A stretch of 64,000 nt of DNA from Gilliamella sp. wkB112. Lineage in GTDB: Bacteria; Pseudomonadota; Gammaproteobacteria; Enterobacterales; Orbaceae. Of the stretch, positions 29,948-40,483 are shown piece by piece (the stretch's first letter is position 1; each line of letters starts with the position of its first letter). The stretch covers positions 62,001-126,000 of the forward strand of contig NZ_LZGL01000003.1 in assembly GCF_001690685.1 (NCBI RefSeq). Direction: 5' to 3'. Under the pieces are notes generated by a model. That model saw only the letters and a program-made list of their open reading frames with translations. It was not told the origin of the DNA and did not search any database. The translations under genes and the position numbers were made by a program.

Positions 29948-31579
29948 TTATAGTTTAAAGGGTGACGTAGTATTAGAACTCTCTTTTTGCGGTTCATTTT
30001 TTTCCGCTAACACATCGCTGGTTACAGCAATAAAGTCACGGGTATCATCCTGAACATCTTTAGCCATTTTTTCAATTTCATCCAAATTAGCACGCATGGT
30101 TTCTAATGCAGAACGTGTGATCTCAGTAGCTTCACGTTGAGTATCACCAAATTCGGCTAAGTTTTGTAACATGGCTTCCAAATCATTATTAATATCATCG
30201 CGACCAGTGGCAATGCGGATAGCTTCATTTTTAGCGATGTCATTAGTCACACGCGCCATTTCAGCTAAAGTATTACCAGCCATTGATTGGGCTTCATTAA
30301 TTGCCGCTGAGTTTACAGCAGTCACTACCACGCTAAGTTGGGAAGCAACCGAGGCAATCCCTCGTGAATGCATGGCTCTGGCACTTTCAACTTGTTTTTT
30401 GGTTGCCGCTTGCATATTGCGAATTTTAATGGCTTCGGTGGTTAATTCACCATAAGTTTGCATGGTATCAACTGTTGCTGTGGAAACAGTATCAATATGT
30501 TCATCCAAATTACGTCGAGCTTCATCAAGTTTCATTGATTCTAATAAATTATCACCAGCATCTTTATTTTCAAGCTCTTGTCTGCGTTCACGGTGAACGG
30601 TTTCAACTTTTTTAGTTGCTTCGTTCATGATGGCATAGATTTGTATCATATTGCCATTATTGTCACTTAAGCCTTCAATTTGCTTAACCATTTTTTCCAA
30701 ATGACCACGAATAGCACCAAAGCGTTCTTTACCTTGATTAACAAATTTCAGTGCCGATTCCACCATATCTGCTTGACGCAAGGTATGTTGTTCCGAAGTT
30801 AAGTTAAGCAACTCTTTTAGCTTTTCAACATCCATGGATTCAGCACGTTGTTGTTGGTGTTGTTGCATTTCGATTTGAATATCGCCAATTTTATTATAAT
30901 TGCTTTGAACATTTTGTTTTAACTGTACTATTTTTTCTTCATTAGCCGCAATTTTAGCTTTAGATGCCGCTTTTATTTGTCCAAGTCCAAAGAAGCTTTT
31001 ATCTTTCTGTAATGCTTCATTCTCGGTTTGTAACTGTACGATTTGCTTTTCAATATCAGCGCTATCGTTTTGCATTTGTTGTATTTCAGCTTCTTTTTCA
31101 GCATCCCACTCTTGATCGGCTTTGATTTTGGCTAAGGCATTACGAGTTTCGCCATTCTGGCGCAAGTTATATAAAGCATCAGTAATTTCGGTAAGTGGTT
31201 TGATTTTTTCAATAAAGCTATTAAGGTCATTATTAAAATCAGCATAGACTCGTTGTAATTCAGCAAATACTTCGGTGTCTGTCATTTCAATACGTTGTTT
31301 CGACATTTCTTCAGAAATTGATTGTAGATATTCTTTAAAAGTATCAAATTCTTGTATTTTGGCTCGATCAACTTCTTTATTATCAGTGAATTCTAAAATG
31401 CGAGTGACTTCTTCTACTTTCTGTTCCAGTGATAGGCTATCTGAAAAAATAACTTTAAAAAAAGAATTGTCTTTGATATTTTCGAGAGGATTTTCGACTT
31501 TAGCGGTTTTTTGCCGTTGTCTGGTTGAATAATCGTTTTGTTCAGTGCTGGCGAGTTTTTTACTTGAAGATACACTCAT
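29948..31579 (-). CDS. Coiled-coil protein resembling TelA/toxic-anion-resistance family
   Basis: A 543-aa, very helical, charged protein without signal peptide or membrane segment. Residues about 165-270 are predicted coiled coil (long E/Q/K runs). The C-terminal half (SARAMHSRGIASVASQ, then a helix ending IRIATGRDDINNDLEAM) recalls the repetitive helices of TelA/YaaN proteins, by eye only. It is the first gene of a two-gene unit with the Clp-like ATPase. ATG 31579 is chosen because AAAGGA lies upstream; 13 further codons are open but unsupported. Function unknown. Confidence 0.7.
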   Translation of the reverse strand: MSVSSSKKLASTEQNDYSTRQRQKTAKVENPLENIKDNSFFKVIFSDSLSLEQKVEEVTRILEFTDNKEVDRAKIQEFDTFKEYLQSISEEMSKQRIEMTDTEVFAELQRVYADFNNDLNSFIEKIKPLTEITDALYNLRQNGETRNALAKIKADQEWDAEKEAEIQQMQNDSADIEKQIVQLQTENEALQKDKSFFGLGQIKAASKAKIAANEEKIVQLKQNVQSNYNKIGDIQIEMQQHQQQRAESMDVEKLKELLNLTSEQHTLRQADMVESALKFVNQGKERFGAIRGHLEKMVKQIEGLSDNNGNMIQIYAIMNEATKKVETVHRERRQELENKDAGDNLLESMKLDEARRNLDEHIDTVSTATVDTMQTYGELTTEAIKIRNMQAATKKQVESARAMHSRGIASVASQLSVVVTAVNSAAINEAQSMAGNTLAEMARVTNDIAKNEAIRIATGRDDINNDLEAMLQNLAEFGDTQREATEITRSALETMRANLDEIEKMAKDVQDDTRDFIAVTSDVLAEKNEPQKESSNTTSPFKL

Positions 31580-31944
31580 TGTCTTTTTCCTTTTTATCCA
31601 TATAGTTTTTATATTCACTTACTGTCTGCTTACTTTGAATTTGTTATCAAATCATAAAGCTCAAGCTGGAATAATTAATTTAGTATTAAAGATGTAGAAA
31701 GATAAACTTATCTTTATGCCTATTATTATCTATTTAACCTATTATTTTGACAAGTAAAAACCATTACAAATATTCTGAAGTAAACGCCAATGATTTTAAT
31801 TTAAGAGAAACATAAAATTGATAGCTTTTTAGCAGTAAAGTAAAAAATAATTTTGTAAAAAGCATTGCGGAGTCTATGCCGTTTAAATCAAGTTTTAAAC
31901 CAAAAGATAGTGAGATTAGCAAACAAGCTTGAATTTTAGATATA

Positions 31945-31977
31945 AAAAAACCACCCATAAATATGAGTGGTTTTTAG
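31945..31977 (-). terminator. groEL terminator
   Basis: On the minus strand AAACCACTCAT pairs with ATGGGTGGTTT and is followed by a T run, about 30 bp after the groEL stop. Confidence 0.75.
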
Positions 31978-32005
31978 TATGATTATGGGTCTGTTAACAG
32001 GAGAA

Positions 32006-33682
<1,677 letters not shown>

Positions 33683-33696
33683 TTAAATCGTTACCG

Positions 33697-33990
33697 TTAT
33701 GCTTGAACAATGGCTAAAATATCGCTTTCAGATAAGATAAGCACTTCTTCGTTATCAATTTTTTCTGTTTTAACGCCATACCCTTCATTGAAAATTACGA
33801 TATCACCAACTTTAACGTCTAACGGTTGTACTTGACCATTTTCCAAAATACGACCATTACCAACAGCTAAAACTTCACCGCGTGTTGATTTACCTGCTGC
33901 TGAACCAGTTAATACAATGCCACCAGCTGATTTTGATTCCACTTCTTTACGTTTGATGATCACACGATCATGCAATGGACGAATTTTCAT
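33697..33990 (-). CDS. groS: GroES co-chaperonin
   Basis: Lid of the GroEL chamber. At 97 aa it has the standard length, beginning [16 protein letters not shown] with the mobile loop [15 protein letters not shown] (residues about 18-32). It is the first gene of groES-groEL, with AGGAGA ahead of the start and a sigma-32 promoter about 85 bp upstream. Confidence 0.99.
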   Translation of the reverse strand: MKIRPLHDRVIIKRKEVESKSAGGIVLTGSAAGKSTRGEVLAVGNGRILENGQVQPLDVKVGDIVIFNEGYGVKTEKIDNEEVLILSESDILAIVQA

Positions 33991-34074
33991 TAGTTATCTC
34001 CTAGCACTAATTTTAATTAGATAATTATTAACAATAAATCATAAAATTACGATTCTATGATTGTAGTTTCACTT

Positions 34075-34102
34075 AAATGGGGATTAATTTATAATCTTCA
34101 AG
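34075..34102 (-). promoter_or_regulatory. Sigma-32 heat-shock promoter of groESL
   Basis: On the minus strand CTTGAAG (34096-34102) and CCCCATTT (34075-34082) are separated by 13 nt, matching the RpoH consensus closely. Confidence 0.85.
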
Positions 34103-34135
34103 AGAATAAAATTAAAAAAAATTCTAATTGGTTAA

Positions 34136-34573
34136 TTATTCATCATCTTTACGTTTAAATTCACCTTCAATAATATCTTCGGATTGATAGTAATTGGTTG
34201 ATGATGTAAAACTCGATTTAATTGGCAACCTACTTACAATGGATTTAACCACATGTTGCTGCACCAATGGAATTAATAAAATGGCGCCTAAAATATCGGT
34301 CACAAAACCAGGAATAAGTAATAACAATCCAGCAAAAAGTAAAGCCACACTTTTGATAATTTCATTTTGGGGATTTTGCTCATTAGCTATCTTTTGTTGC
34401 ATAATACTCAGGTTGCGTAACCCTTGAGTTTTGACCAGTGAAAAACCAATAACAGAGGTTGCAATAATGCAAATTAAAGCCAGTAACACACCGATTGAAT
34501 TTGCTACCATAATAAAAACCGTAATTTCGCAATAGACATAAATAAAAAAGATAAAAAACACTATAAATCGCAT
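34136..34573 (-). CDS. fxsA: FxsA-family membrane protein
   Basis: A 145-aa inner-membrane protein. Hydrophobic helices lie at about residues 1-23, 26-48 and 75-108, the last containing the family motif LLLIPGFVTDILGAILLIP. The tail is hydrophilic and acidic. In E. coli, FxsA is known for suppressing F-exclusion of phage T7 when overproduced, and the gene also sits beside groSL. The physiological role is unclear. Confidence 0.9.
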   Translation of the reverse strand: MRFIVFFIFFIYVYCEITVFIMVANSIGVLLALICIIATSVIGFSLVKTQGLRNLSIMQQKIANEQNPQNEIIKSVALLFAGLLLLIPGFVTDILGAILLIPLVQQHVVKSIVSRLPIKSSFTSSTNYYQSEDIIEGEFKRKDDE

Positions 34574-34687
34574 ATAACCATTCCCTTCATAAAACTAAAA
34601 TAAATAGGGTATAATTCATGATATGAAGATGATTAGTTATTTTTCAAGCAAACGGAAGCTATTTTTTAAAATATCTTATAAAAAGGA

Positions 34688-34716
34688 TTGACGGATAAGC
34701 ACTAATCGTGTTTAAT
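34688..34716 (+). promoter_or_regulatory. Promoter of tRNA-Phe
   Basis: TTGACG at 34688-34693 and TTTAAT at 34711-34716 are separated by 17 bp and followed by a GC-containing discriminator, 14 bp before the tRNA. Confidence 0.65.
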
Positions 34717-34730
34717 GTGCATCCATTGTT

Positions 34731-34806
34731 GCCCGGATAGCTCAGTCGGTAGAGCAGGGGATTGAAAATCCCCGTGTCCGTGGTTCGATTCCGCGTCCGG
34801 GCACCA
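34731..34806 (+). tRNA. tRNA-Phe (GAA)
   Basis: A 76-nt cloverleaf with anticodon GAA in ATTGAAAAT, acceptor GCCCGGA/TCCGGGC, and encoded CCA. Its 3' end (from 34784) and the following terminator are the integration target that recurs three more times downstream. Confidence 0.98.
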
Positions 34807-34967
34807 ATCACCAAATTCTAAGACCTGCTTCAAGCAGGTTTTTTTATGTCTAAATCCTTTGCAGATAAGCCTTGCAATGAGTTTTCTTTGTCAACTGACA
34901 TCAACCAAAATCAACCCAAATCAAGTGCAAAATCGGATACATTTGGTTCGATAATGGCGTGTATCCG
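34784..34967 (+). repeat. Attachment-site copy 1 (left-end type): tRNA-Phe 3' end, terminator and arm-like motifs
   Basis: The tRNA T-arm and acceptor, then caccaatcaccaaattctaa, a hairpin (ACCTGC-ttcaa-GCAGGT, T run) and about 120 bp also found at 53.6 kb (copy 3). GGATACA at 34935 and TGTATCC at 34960 form an inverted pair (8-bp arms with flanking C and G). This is attL of the first island element; the hairpin is also the tRNA terminator (34823-34845). Confidence 0.8.
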
Positions 34968-35408
34968 TAAATTGGATTTAAAGCCTTTATTGGCAATGTA
35001 TGTGGCTAATCGCTTATGTGATAATTATATTAATTTATGTTATGGATTTTATTACTTCAAAATGGAAGTTTTATCTAACGGTTATATGTTTTTTGTATAT
35101 ATTAGATTAATACATATAAGACTAATTTTGTCTTCTGCACTAGGAAAAATTTAACCAAAAATCAGATGAAAAATATGAGTTACCATCACGAAAATAAATA
35201 GAATTTATCTGATATAGCAGTGGCTAAATGTAGTAAATTGCTGGAACTAAAAATAAAGCGTGAAATGTGCTTTATTTTTAGCATATTTTCAGTTAGATGT
35301 AAATATGCAGTGCATTACTATGTGGTTATTGCATAATACCATCTGCTTAATTGTATTTGAAATAGGTAAAAAATTACATGCATCGACATGTTATGAAAGC
35401 ATAACTTT
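34968..35408. other. Degenerate AT-rich stretch after attL
   Basis: No convincing gene. A hairpin with perfect 11-bp arms (AAAAATAAAGC at 35249-35259 and GCTTTATTTTT at 35269-35279) looks like an intrinsic terminator of a lost gene. Confidence 0.4.
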
Positions 35409-35567
35409 GACTATTTTTTGAGCTCAATGGGTGTCAATACTCATAGCTATATTGATAACTTGTTTATGCAACAATCGAAACTACTGCCAGTTCGAGTGGA
35501 TTTAGGGTATAAATCTAATCAAGCGATTGCAATGCATTATGTGGAATGGTGTCATTTGTCCGACTAA
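35409..35567 (+). pseudogene. Fragment of a YagK/YfjJ (inovirus Gp2-like) gene
   Basis: A frame with ATG at 35427 contains NTHSYIDNLFMQQSKLLPVR followed by VDLGYKSN and ends HLSD-stop at 35565-35567. The pattern YID-x(4)-...-VRVDLGY is the opening signature of the YagK/YfjJ family found on P4-like and inovirus-like elements. Only about 50 codons remain; the 3' side is replaced by integrase sequence read in another frame. Confidence 0.5.
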
Positions 35568-36424
35568 GATTGGAGCTTACTCTATTTTCAGCATTAACTA
35601 CTCGTCAGTTAATTGTTCCAATTAAAGCGGTGGAAGAAGATGGGCATAGTGAAGTTGCAAGCCGATTACAACAACGCACATCCGCTATTATGCGTTATGC
35701 AGTACAAAATGGTTATATCTCTTATAATCCAGCTCAGGACTTGAAAGGTGTAGTGAGTAAGGTTAAGGTGAATCATCGTCCCGCACTTGAATTAGAACAG
35801 TTACCTGAACTATTAGAGCGTATTGATAACTTTAAAGGACGAGAGTTAACCAAGTTAGCAATTAAACTTACCTTATTTATCTTTATTCGTTCTAGTGAAT
35901 TGCGTTTTGCTCGTTGGTCTGAAATCGATTTCGATAAAAAGGTTTGGACTATTCCAGCAGAAAGAGAAGTGATTGATGGTGTACCGCATTCTCACCGTGG
36001 TTCAAAAATGAAAACCCCTCATTTGGTTCCATTAAGTGATCAAGCCATTGAGATTTTAAAACAAATTTATGAGATTAGTGGAATGTATGAACTGGTATTT
36101 ATTGGCGATCATTCACCGAGAAAACCCATGAGTGAAAATACCATTAATAAAGCATTACGTTCAATTGGCTATGATACTAAAACAGAACTTTGTGGACATG
36201 GTTTTAGAACTATGGCTTGTAGTGCATTAGTTGAATCGAATCTATGGTCACGAGATGCTGTTGAGCGTCAAATGAGTCATCAAGAACGTAATGGGGTAAG
36301 AGCAGCTTATATTCATAAAGCACAACATATTGAAGAGCGTAAGAAAATGGTTCAGTGGTGGGCTAATTACATAGATTCAATCCGAACCGAATTTGTCATG
36401 CCTTATGAGTTTAAGACTGCTTAA
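35546..36424 (+). pseudogene. P4-type tyrosine integrase, 5'-truncated (catalytic domain kept)
   Basis: About 292 codons. The first seven or so derive from the YagK-like fragment in another frame; the rest match P4-family integrases from the core-binding domain onward (SRLQQRTSAIMRYAVQNG). The catalytic residues are present: Arg in FIRSSELRFARW, HGFRTMAC (H-x-x-R) and the nucleophile Tyr in RAAYIHKAQH. The N-terminal arm-binding domain is missing (intact members are about 420 aa). A separate integrase N-terminus lies at 53262. Probably inactive alone. Confidence 0.8.
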
Positions 36425-36493
36425 AAAACACCTCACTATTTAATTTGCTTTTCAGCAACCAATCATTTTATATCTAAAATTTAAGGAGTGTTT

Positions 36494-37171
36494 ATGCGAA
36501 CATTACCTCATGCATCGTCATGTCTGGAATCTACTGTGGTGGGTTCGAGTACGATTTCAGTTTTTATCACCAATTTAGGTAAATATAATGAAGGAGAGCT
36601 AGTCGGTGAATGGCTTGCTTTGCCAACAACGTCTGAACATGTTACTCAATGTCTTGAGCGTATTGGTATTGATGGTATTCAATATGAAGAGTTCTTTTTA
36701 ACTGATTATGAATCATTGGTTAATGGTGTATCGGATTATATTTCGGAATACAGTAATCTTAATGAGCTTAACTATTTAGCTTCCAAACTTGAAGAGCTAA
36801 GTAATAATGATATTGAAATCTATGAAGCGATTATTGATATTGGAGGGCATGTTCAATCGGTTGCCGATCTTATTAACTTAGTTGACAACTTAGATTGTTT
36901 TCAGTGCTTGTGGAATGTGAACGATGAATATGATTTAGGCTACTACTGGATTGAAGAAAGCGGTGGTTACAACTTGAAGGAGCTGGGCAATTTAGCTAAC
37001 TACTTTGATTATGAAAAGTATGGACATGATATTGCGCTTGAACAGGGAGGTACATTCTATTCTAGTGGCTATGTTTATCATACTGGTGAGAGCTTTACTG
37101 AAGATTATGATGGGAAATATGTTCCTGAGAAGTATTGTGTTTTGTCAAACTTAAATTACTTAGAGAATTAA
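36494..37171 (+). CDS. ardA: ArdA-family antirestriction protein
   Basis: ArdA proteins are acidic DNA mimics that bind and block type I restriction-modification enzymes. This 225-aa protein is strongly acidic (many Asp and Glu, few Lys) and contains the family opening VFITNLGKYNEGELVGEWLA near residue 23 and the core FFLTDYESLVNG. ATG 36494 has an AAGGAG ribosome site. It lies between the integrase and a type I R-M operon. Residues after about 170 exceed the common 165-170 aa length. Confidence 0.88.
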   Translation: MRTLPHASSCLESTVVGSSTISVFITNLGKYNEGELVGEWLALPTTSEHVTQCLERIGIDGIQYEEFFLTDYESLVNGVSDYISEYSNLNELNYLASKLEELSNNDIEIYEAIIDIGGHVQSVADLINLVDNLDCFQCLWNVNDEYDLGYYWIEESGGYNLKELGNLANYFDYEKYGHDIALEQGGTFYSSGYVYHTGESFTEDYDGKYVPEKYCVLSNLNYLEN

Positions 37172-37284
37172 TAAATTCCCTCTAATAAAAGTTTAGATTC
37201 GCTTTTTAGGGGGGTATTAATTATTAATTTTTTTAATTAGTTGTGTGTAATTTTTATTACATGTTTCACTTTCTGTATTTCGTA

Positions 37285-38023
37285 ATGATGGATATTAAGC
37301 AATTAAAGCAGAAAATCAGCGATATCGCCATTTGGAAGAAGGGCGATCAGTGTGCTCCTCATAAACCGTTATTATTGTTTTATGTCTTATCACAATATAA
37401 GTAAGGTCATAAACGGTTATTTAATTATGGAGCTGAAATTGAAGCACCACTGCTTGATTTACTAACACGTTTTGGGTCGTGGGCCGCAACGTACTCATTA
37501 TTATCCTAATATGCCTTTCTGGCGTTTAAAAAGCGATGGTTTTTGGCAATTAATCAATACTGAAAATTGTATTAATCTTGAAAAGCCAAGCAAAGAACCT
37601 ACAAGTAAGCAGCTTGATTTTGATCTAACAGAATTTAATCGCCAGCGTGATCTTAAATTTAGACAATTGGTTTTGCGTGCTTATAACTACCAATGTGCCA
37701 TTTGTGGTTTTGATTTAAGACATGACTCAATTGCAATCGGCCTTGAAGCCGCTCACGTTAAATGGAAACAACATGGTGGACCTTGCATTGTCAATAATGG
37801 TTTAGCACTTTGTTCACTACATCATTCGGCTTTTGATATGGGGTCGATTGAGCTTGATAGTAGTTTCAAAATCAAAATATCAAGTGGCGTTAATGGTCAT
37901 CAAATGGTTGAAAAATTGTTCTGGGTTTTTGAAGGTAAAAACATACTACTACCCCGCGTAAAAGAAGATTATGTGCATGATCGGTTTATTGAATGGCATT
38001 TACAGGAAGTGTTTAGGCAATAA
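37285..38023 (+). pseudogene. Broken phosphorothioate-dependent (ScoMcrA/EcoWI-like) HNH restriction endonuclease
   Basis: The reading frame starts at ATG 37285 or 37288 (DIKQLKQKISDIAIWKKGDQ then CAPHKPLLLFYVLS, typical of the sulfur-binding domain). An in-frame TAA at 37402-37404 interrupts it, and a frameshift follows near 37470 (RFG to GRGPQRTHYYPNMPFWRL). The 3' part is open to 38023 and keeps the HNH nuclease (CAICGFDL, AAHVKWKQHGGP, ALCSLHHSAFD). Intact relatives cut DNA carrying phosphorothioate modification. Two lesions indicate a dead gene, though a C-terminal HNH fragment could be expressed from TTG 37472. Confidence 0.75.
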
Positions 38024-38105
38024 AAAATTTGTTAACTAAATAAAATATAGTAGTATTTTATTATTATAAAATTCAAATATTGTATACAAAAGTGAATTAT
38101 TAAAG

Positions 38106-39605
38106 ATGACATTAATTGATTTAAAAGATCTTGAAGCACATTTATGGCAGGCAGCACATATTATTACTGGACCAATAGATGCTTCTGATTATAAAACGTA
38201 TATTTTTCCTATTCTTTTCTTTAAACGTATCTGTGATGTTTATGATGAAGAGTTTACCGATGCTTTAGAGCAAGTTGATGATATGGAATTAGCAAAGGCT
38301 GAAATGTTTCATCGAATTCAAATTCCTCAAGGATGCCATTGGAAGGATGTTTTTGCGAAAAATAAAAACATTGGTCAATCAATTAAAGAAGCTTTTTTAG
38401 GCATTGAGCGAGCAAATATTCAGTTACATAATATCTTTGGTGATGCGTCTTGGACAAATAAGGAACGTTTATCAGATGAACTCTTAAGTAAATTATTAAA
38501 CCATTTTAATCAGGTGAACCTAGGTATCGAAAGTGTCCGTAATGATGATATGGGGCGTGCATATGAATATCTAATCAAACGTTTTGCTGATAAAGCAAAT
38601 AAAAAAGCTGGAGAATTTTATACACCTCGCACTATTATTCGATTAATGGTTAATATTTTAGATCCTAAATCAGGGGAAAGTGTTTATGACCCTGCATGTG
38701 GTACAGGTGGCATGTTATTGGAAACTATTCATCATGTTAGAGAAAATGGTGGAGATCCTCGTTTATTAAAAATTAAAGGGCAAGAGAAAAATTTAACTAC
38801 AGAAGCGATTGCTCGTATGAATTTATTTCTTCATGGGCAGGAAGATTTTGATATTGTGCGCGGGGATACATTACGTGATCCCAAATTTCTGAATAATGAT
38901 ACCTTAGAAAAATTTGATTGTGTTATTGCTAATCCGCCATTTAGCCTTAAAGAATGGGGATATGATAACTGGAAGAATGATATTTATAATAGAACTACTT
39001 ATGGTCTTCCTCCTCCAACTAATGGGGATTTTGCTTGGATTCAGCATATGTTTTCTTCATTGAATGAAACAGGAAGAATGGCGGTTGTATTACCTCATGG
39101 GGTTTTATTTAGAGGGGGATCTGAAGCGCGTATTCGTAAACAATTACTTCAGGAAGGTCGTATTGAAGCAATTATAGGTGTTGCATCAAACTTGTTTTAT
39201 GGTACAGGTATACCTGCATGTATTCTCATTTTATGTAAAAAACGTTTACCGACTCATCGAGACCATATTCTTTTCATTAATGCTGAAGATATTTATACTA
39301 AGGCACGAGCACAAAATATTTTGTCAGAAACACAAAGTGACGAAATTTATCAGATCTATTTTCAACAACAGCAACAAGGTCCTCAAGCTGATAATATTGA
39401 AGGGGTAACTAGGTGGGTTACCTTAGCAGAAATTGAGGAGAATGATTTTAATCTTAATATTGCACGTTATGTGCAAAAACCACTAGAAGAAAAGACTATC
39501 AGTATTGAATTGGCGCTAAAGGAATTTCAACAAAAATTAACTACTTTGGAACAAGCCGAACAAGAACTTGAAATTCTTCTCAATCAACATGGGTTTACAT
39601 TATGA
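38106..39605 (+). CDS. hsdM: Type I restriction-modification HsdM subunit (first copy)
   Basis: N6-adenine DNA methyltransferase subunit, 499 aa. An N-terminal HsdM domain (residues about 5-135) is followed by the N6_Mtase domain, with SAM-binding motif I DPACGTGG at 195-202 and catalytic NPPF at 276-279. Both are intact. It heads a five-gene unit; the next gene overlaps its stop by 4 bp (ATGA). A second, clearly different HsdM lies 900 bp on, collinear without gaps over the first 280 residues. Confidence 0.93.
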   Translation: MTLIDLKDLEAHLWQAAHIITGPIDASDYKTYIFPILFFKRICDVYDEEFTDALEQVDDMELAKAEMFHRIQIPQGCHWKDVFAKNKNIGQSIKEAFLGIERANIQLHNIFGDASWTNKERLSDELLSKLLNHFNQVNLGIESVRNDDMGRAYEYLIKRFADKANKKAGEFYTPRTIIRLMVNILDPKSGESVYDPACGTGGMLLETIHHVRENGGDPRLLKIKGQEKNLTTEAIARMNLFLHGQEDFDIVRGDTLRDPKFLNNDTLEKFDCVIANPPFSLKEWGYDNWKNDIYNRTTYGLPPPTNGDFAWIQHMFSSLNETGRMAVVLPHGVLFRGGSEARIRKQLLQEGRIEAIIGVASNLFYGTGIPACILILCKKRLPTHRDHILFINAEDIYTKARAQNILSETQSDEIYQIYFQQQQQGPQADNIEGVTRWVTLAEIEENDFNLNIARYVQKPLEEKTISIELALKEFQQKLTTLEQAEQELEILLNQHGFTL

Positions 39606-40483
39606 AATTAGAAAAAGCCTATTCTGAAGATTTAAAAAAAGCAATAACAGCCGAAGATGCTGATTATAATTTCTTATTAGGTAAAATTTCATCCAAATAT
39701 GCATTTACTTGCCCCGATGAAAATTGTAATGCTGCAGTGACCTGTGCAAATTTAGATAAAAAGAAATCACAAAGAAAAATCCCACCTTACTATAAAGTAG
39801 TAGGCGAGCATGATATTAACTGTTTAATTAATCAAGCTATTATTGAAAAAAATAAACAGAAAATTGAACAAAATGATATTTACTCTGAAAATGATACTTA
39901 TATTGACAATGCAGTTCGTTTGAATCTTCGTCCAGTAAATCATCAACGTACAACAACCGATAATTCAACTATATCTAAAGACGACACCATTAAAACAGGG
40001 CATAAAGCAAACTCGAATCAATCAAATAAACGTAAGGTTCTACCTTCAAAAACAGTATCTTCTTTGGTGAGTGCTTTTCTTAATAAAGAAAAATTGATTG
40101 TACAGATCCCAGAAGTAGGAATATTACCCATTGAAGATCTTTTTATCGAAATTAATGGTCAAGATATTAGTAATTTTAATGATGAATTTAGGGTTTATTA
40201 TGGTTTAGCATGGATTAATAAAGTGGATAAAGGTTTTTCGGTAAAATTTGCCAATAAGCTTAAAAATGGTAATTTGCAAATTAGGCCTTCATTTTTCATT
40301 GCTTTATCTGTTATTGAAAATAGTGCTTATGCCAAATTCAATTTAGAAACATTAAATAAATTATGCAACAAATCGCTTAAACAAGTTTTTATTTTAAGTG
40401 AAACTGGTCCACGTCCAAAAGAAAACGAATACCTTAATTTTTGGTTAGAAGGGCTGGAATACATGGATTATCGTATCAAATGA
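39602..40483 (+). CDS. Zinc-finger-like accessory protein inside the type I R-M operon
   Basis: A 293-aa protein of unknown function coupled by 4-bp overlaps to hsdM on both sides. The N-terminal module has C36-x4-C41-x5-C47-x21-H69-x3-C73 (TCPDENCNAAVTC, then GEHDINC), a likely zinc site resembling the N-terminal module of CoiA-like proteins. A polar Asn/Thr/Lys-rich linker spans about 85-145. A conserved-looking C-terminal domain (about 148-293) includes FRVYYGLAWINKV and ends FWLEGLEYMDYR. No nuclease or methylase motif is visible. The tight coupling suggests it works with the R-M complex. Confidence 0.75.
   Translation: MKLEKAYSEDLKKAITAEDADYNFLLGKISSKYAFTCPDENCNAAVTCANLDKKKSQRKIPPYYKVVGEHDINCLINQAIIEKNKQKIEQNDIYSENDTYIDNAVRLNLRPVNHQRTTTDNSTISKDDTIKTGHKANSNQSNKRKVLPSKTVSSLVSAFLNKEKLIVQIPEVGILPIEDLFIEINGQDISNFNDEFRVYYGLAWINKVDKGFSVKFANKLKNGNLQIRPSFFIALSVIENSAYAKFNLETLNKLCNKSLKQVFILSETGPRPKENEYLNFWLEGLEYMDYRIK

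Noticed and set aside
31764..31958. 64-codon minus-strand frame upstream in sequence of groEL's end
   Set aside because: Overlaps the groEL terminator, has no ribosome site and no recognisable composition.
34846..35154. Open frame of 102 codons right after tRNA-Phe
   Set aside because: It starts inside the tRNA terminator hairpin and reads through the attachment-site repeat; the same peptide appears as the tail of the truncated integrase at 53.6 kb, so it is att DNA and not a gene.
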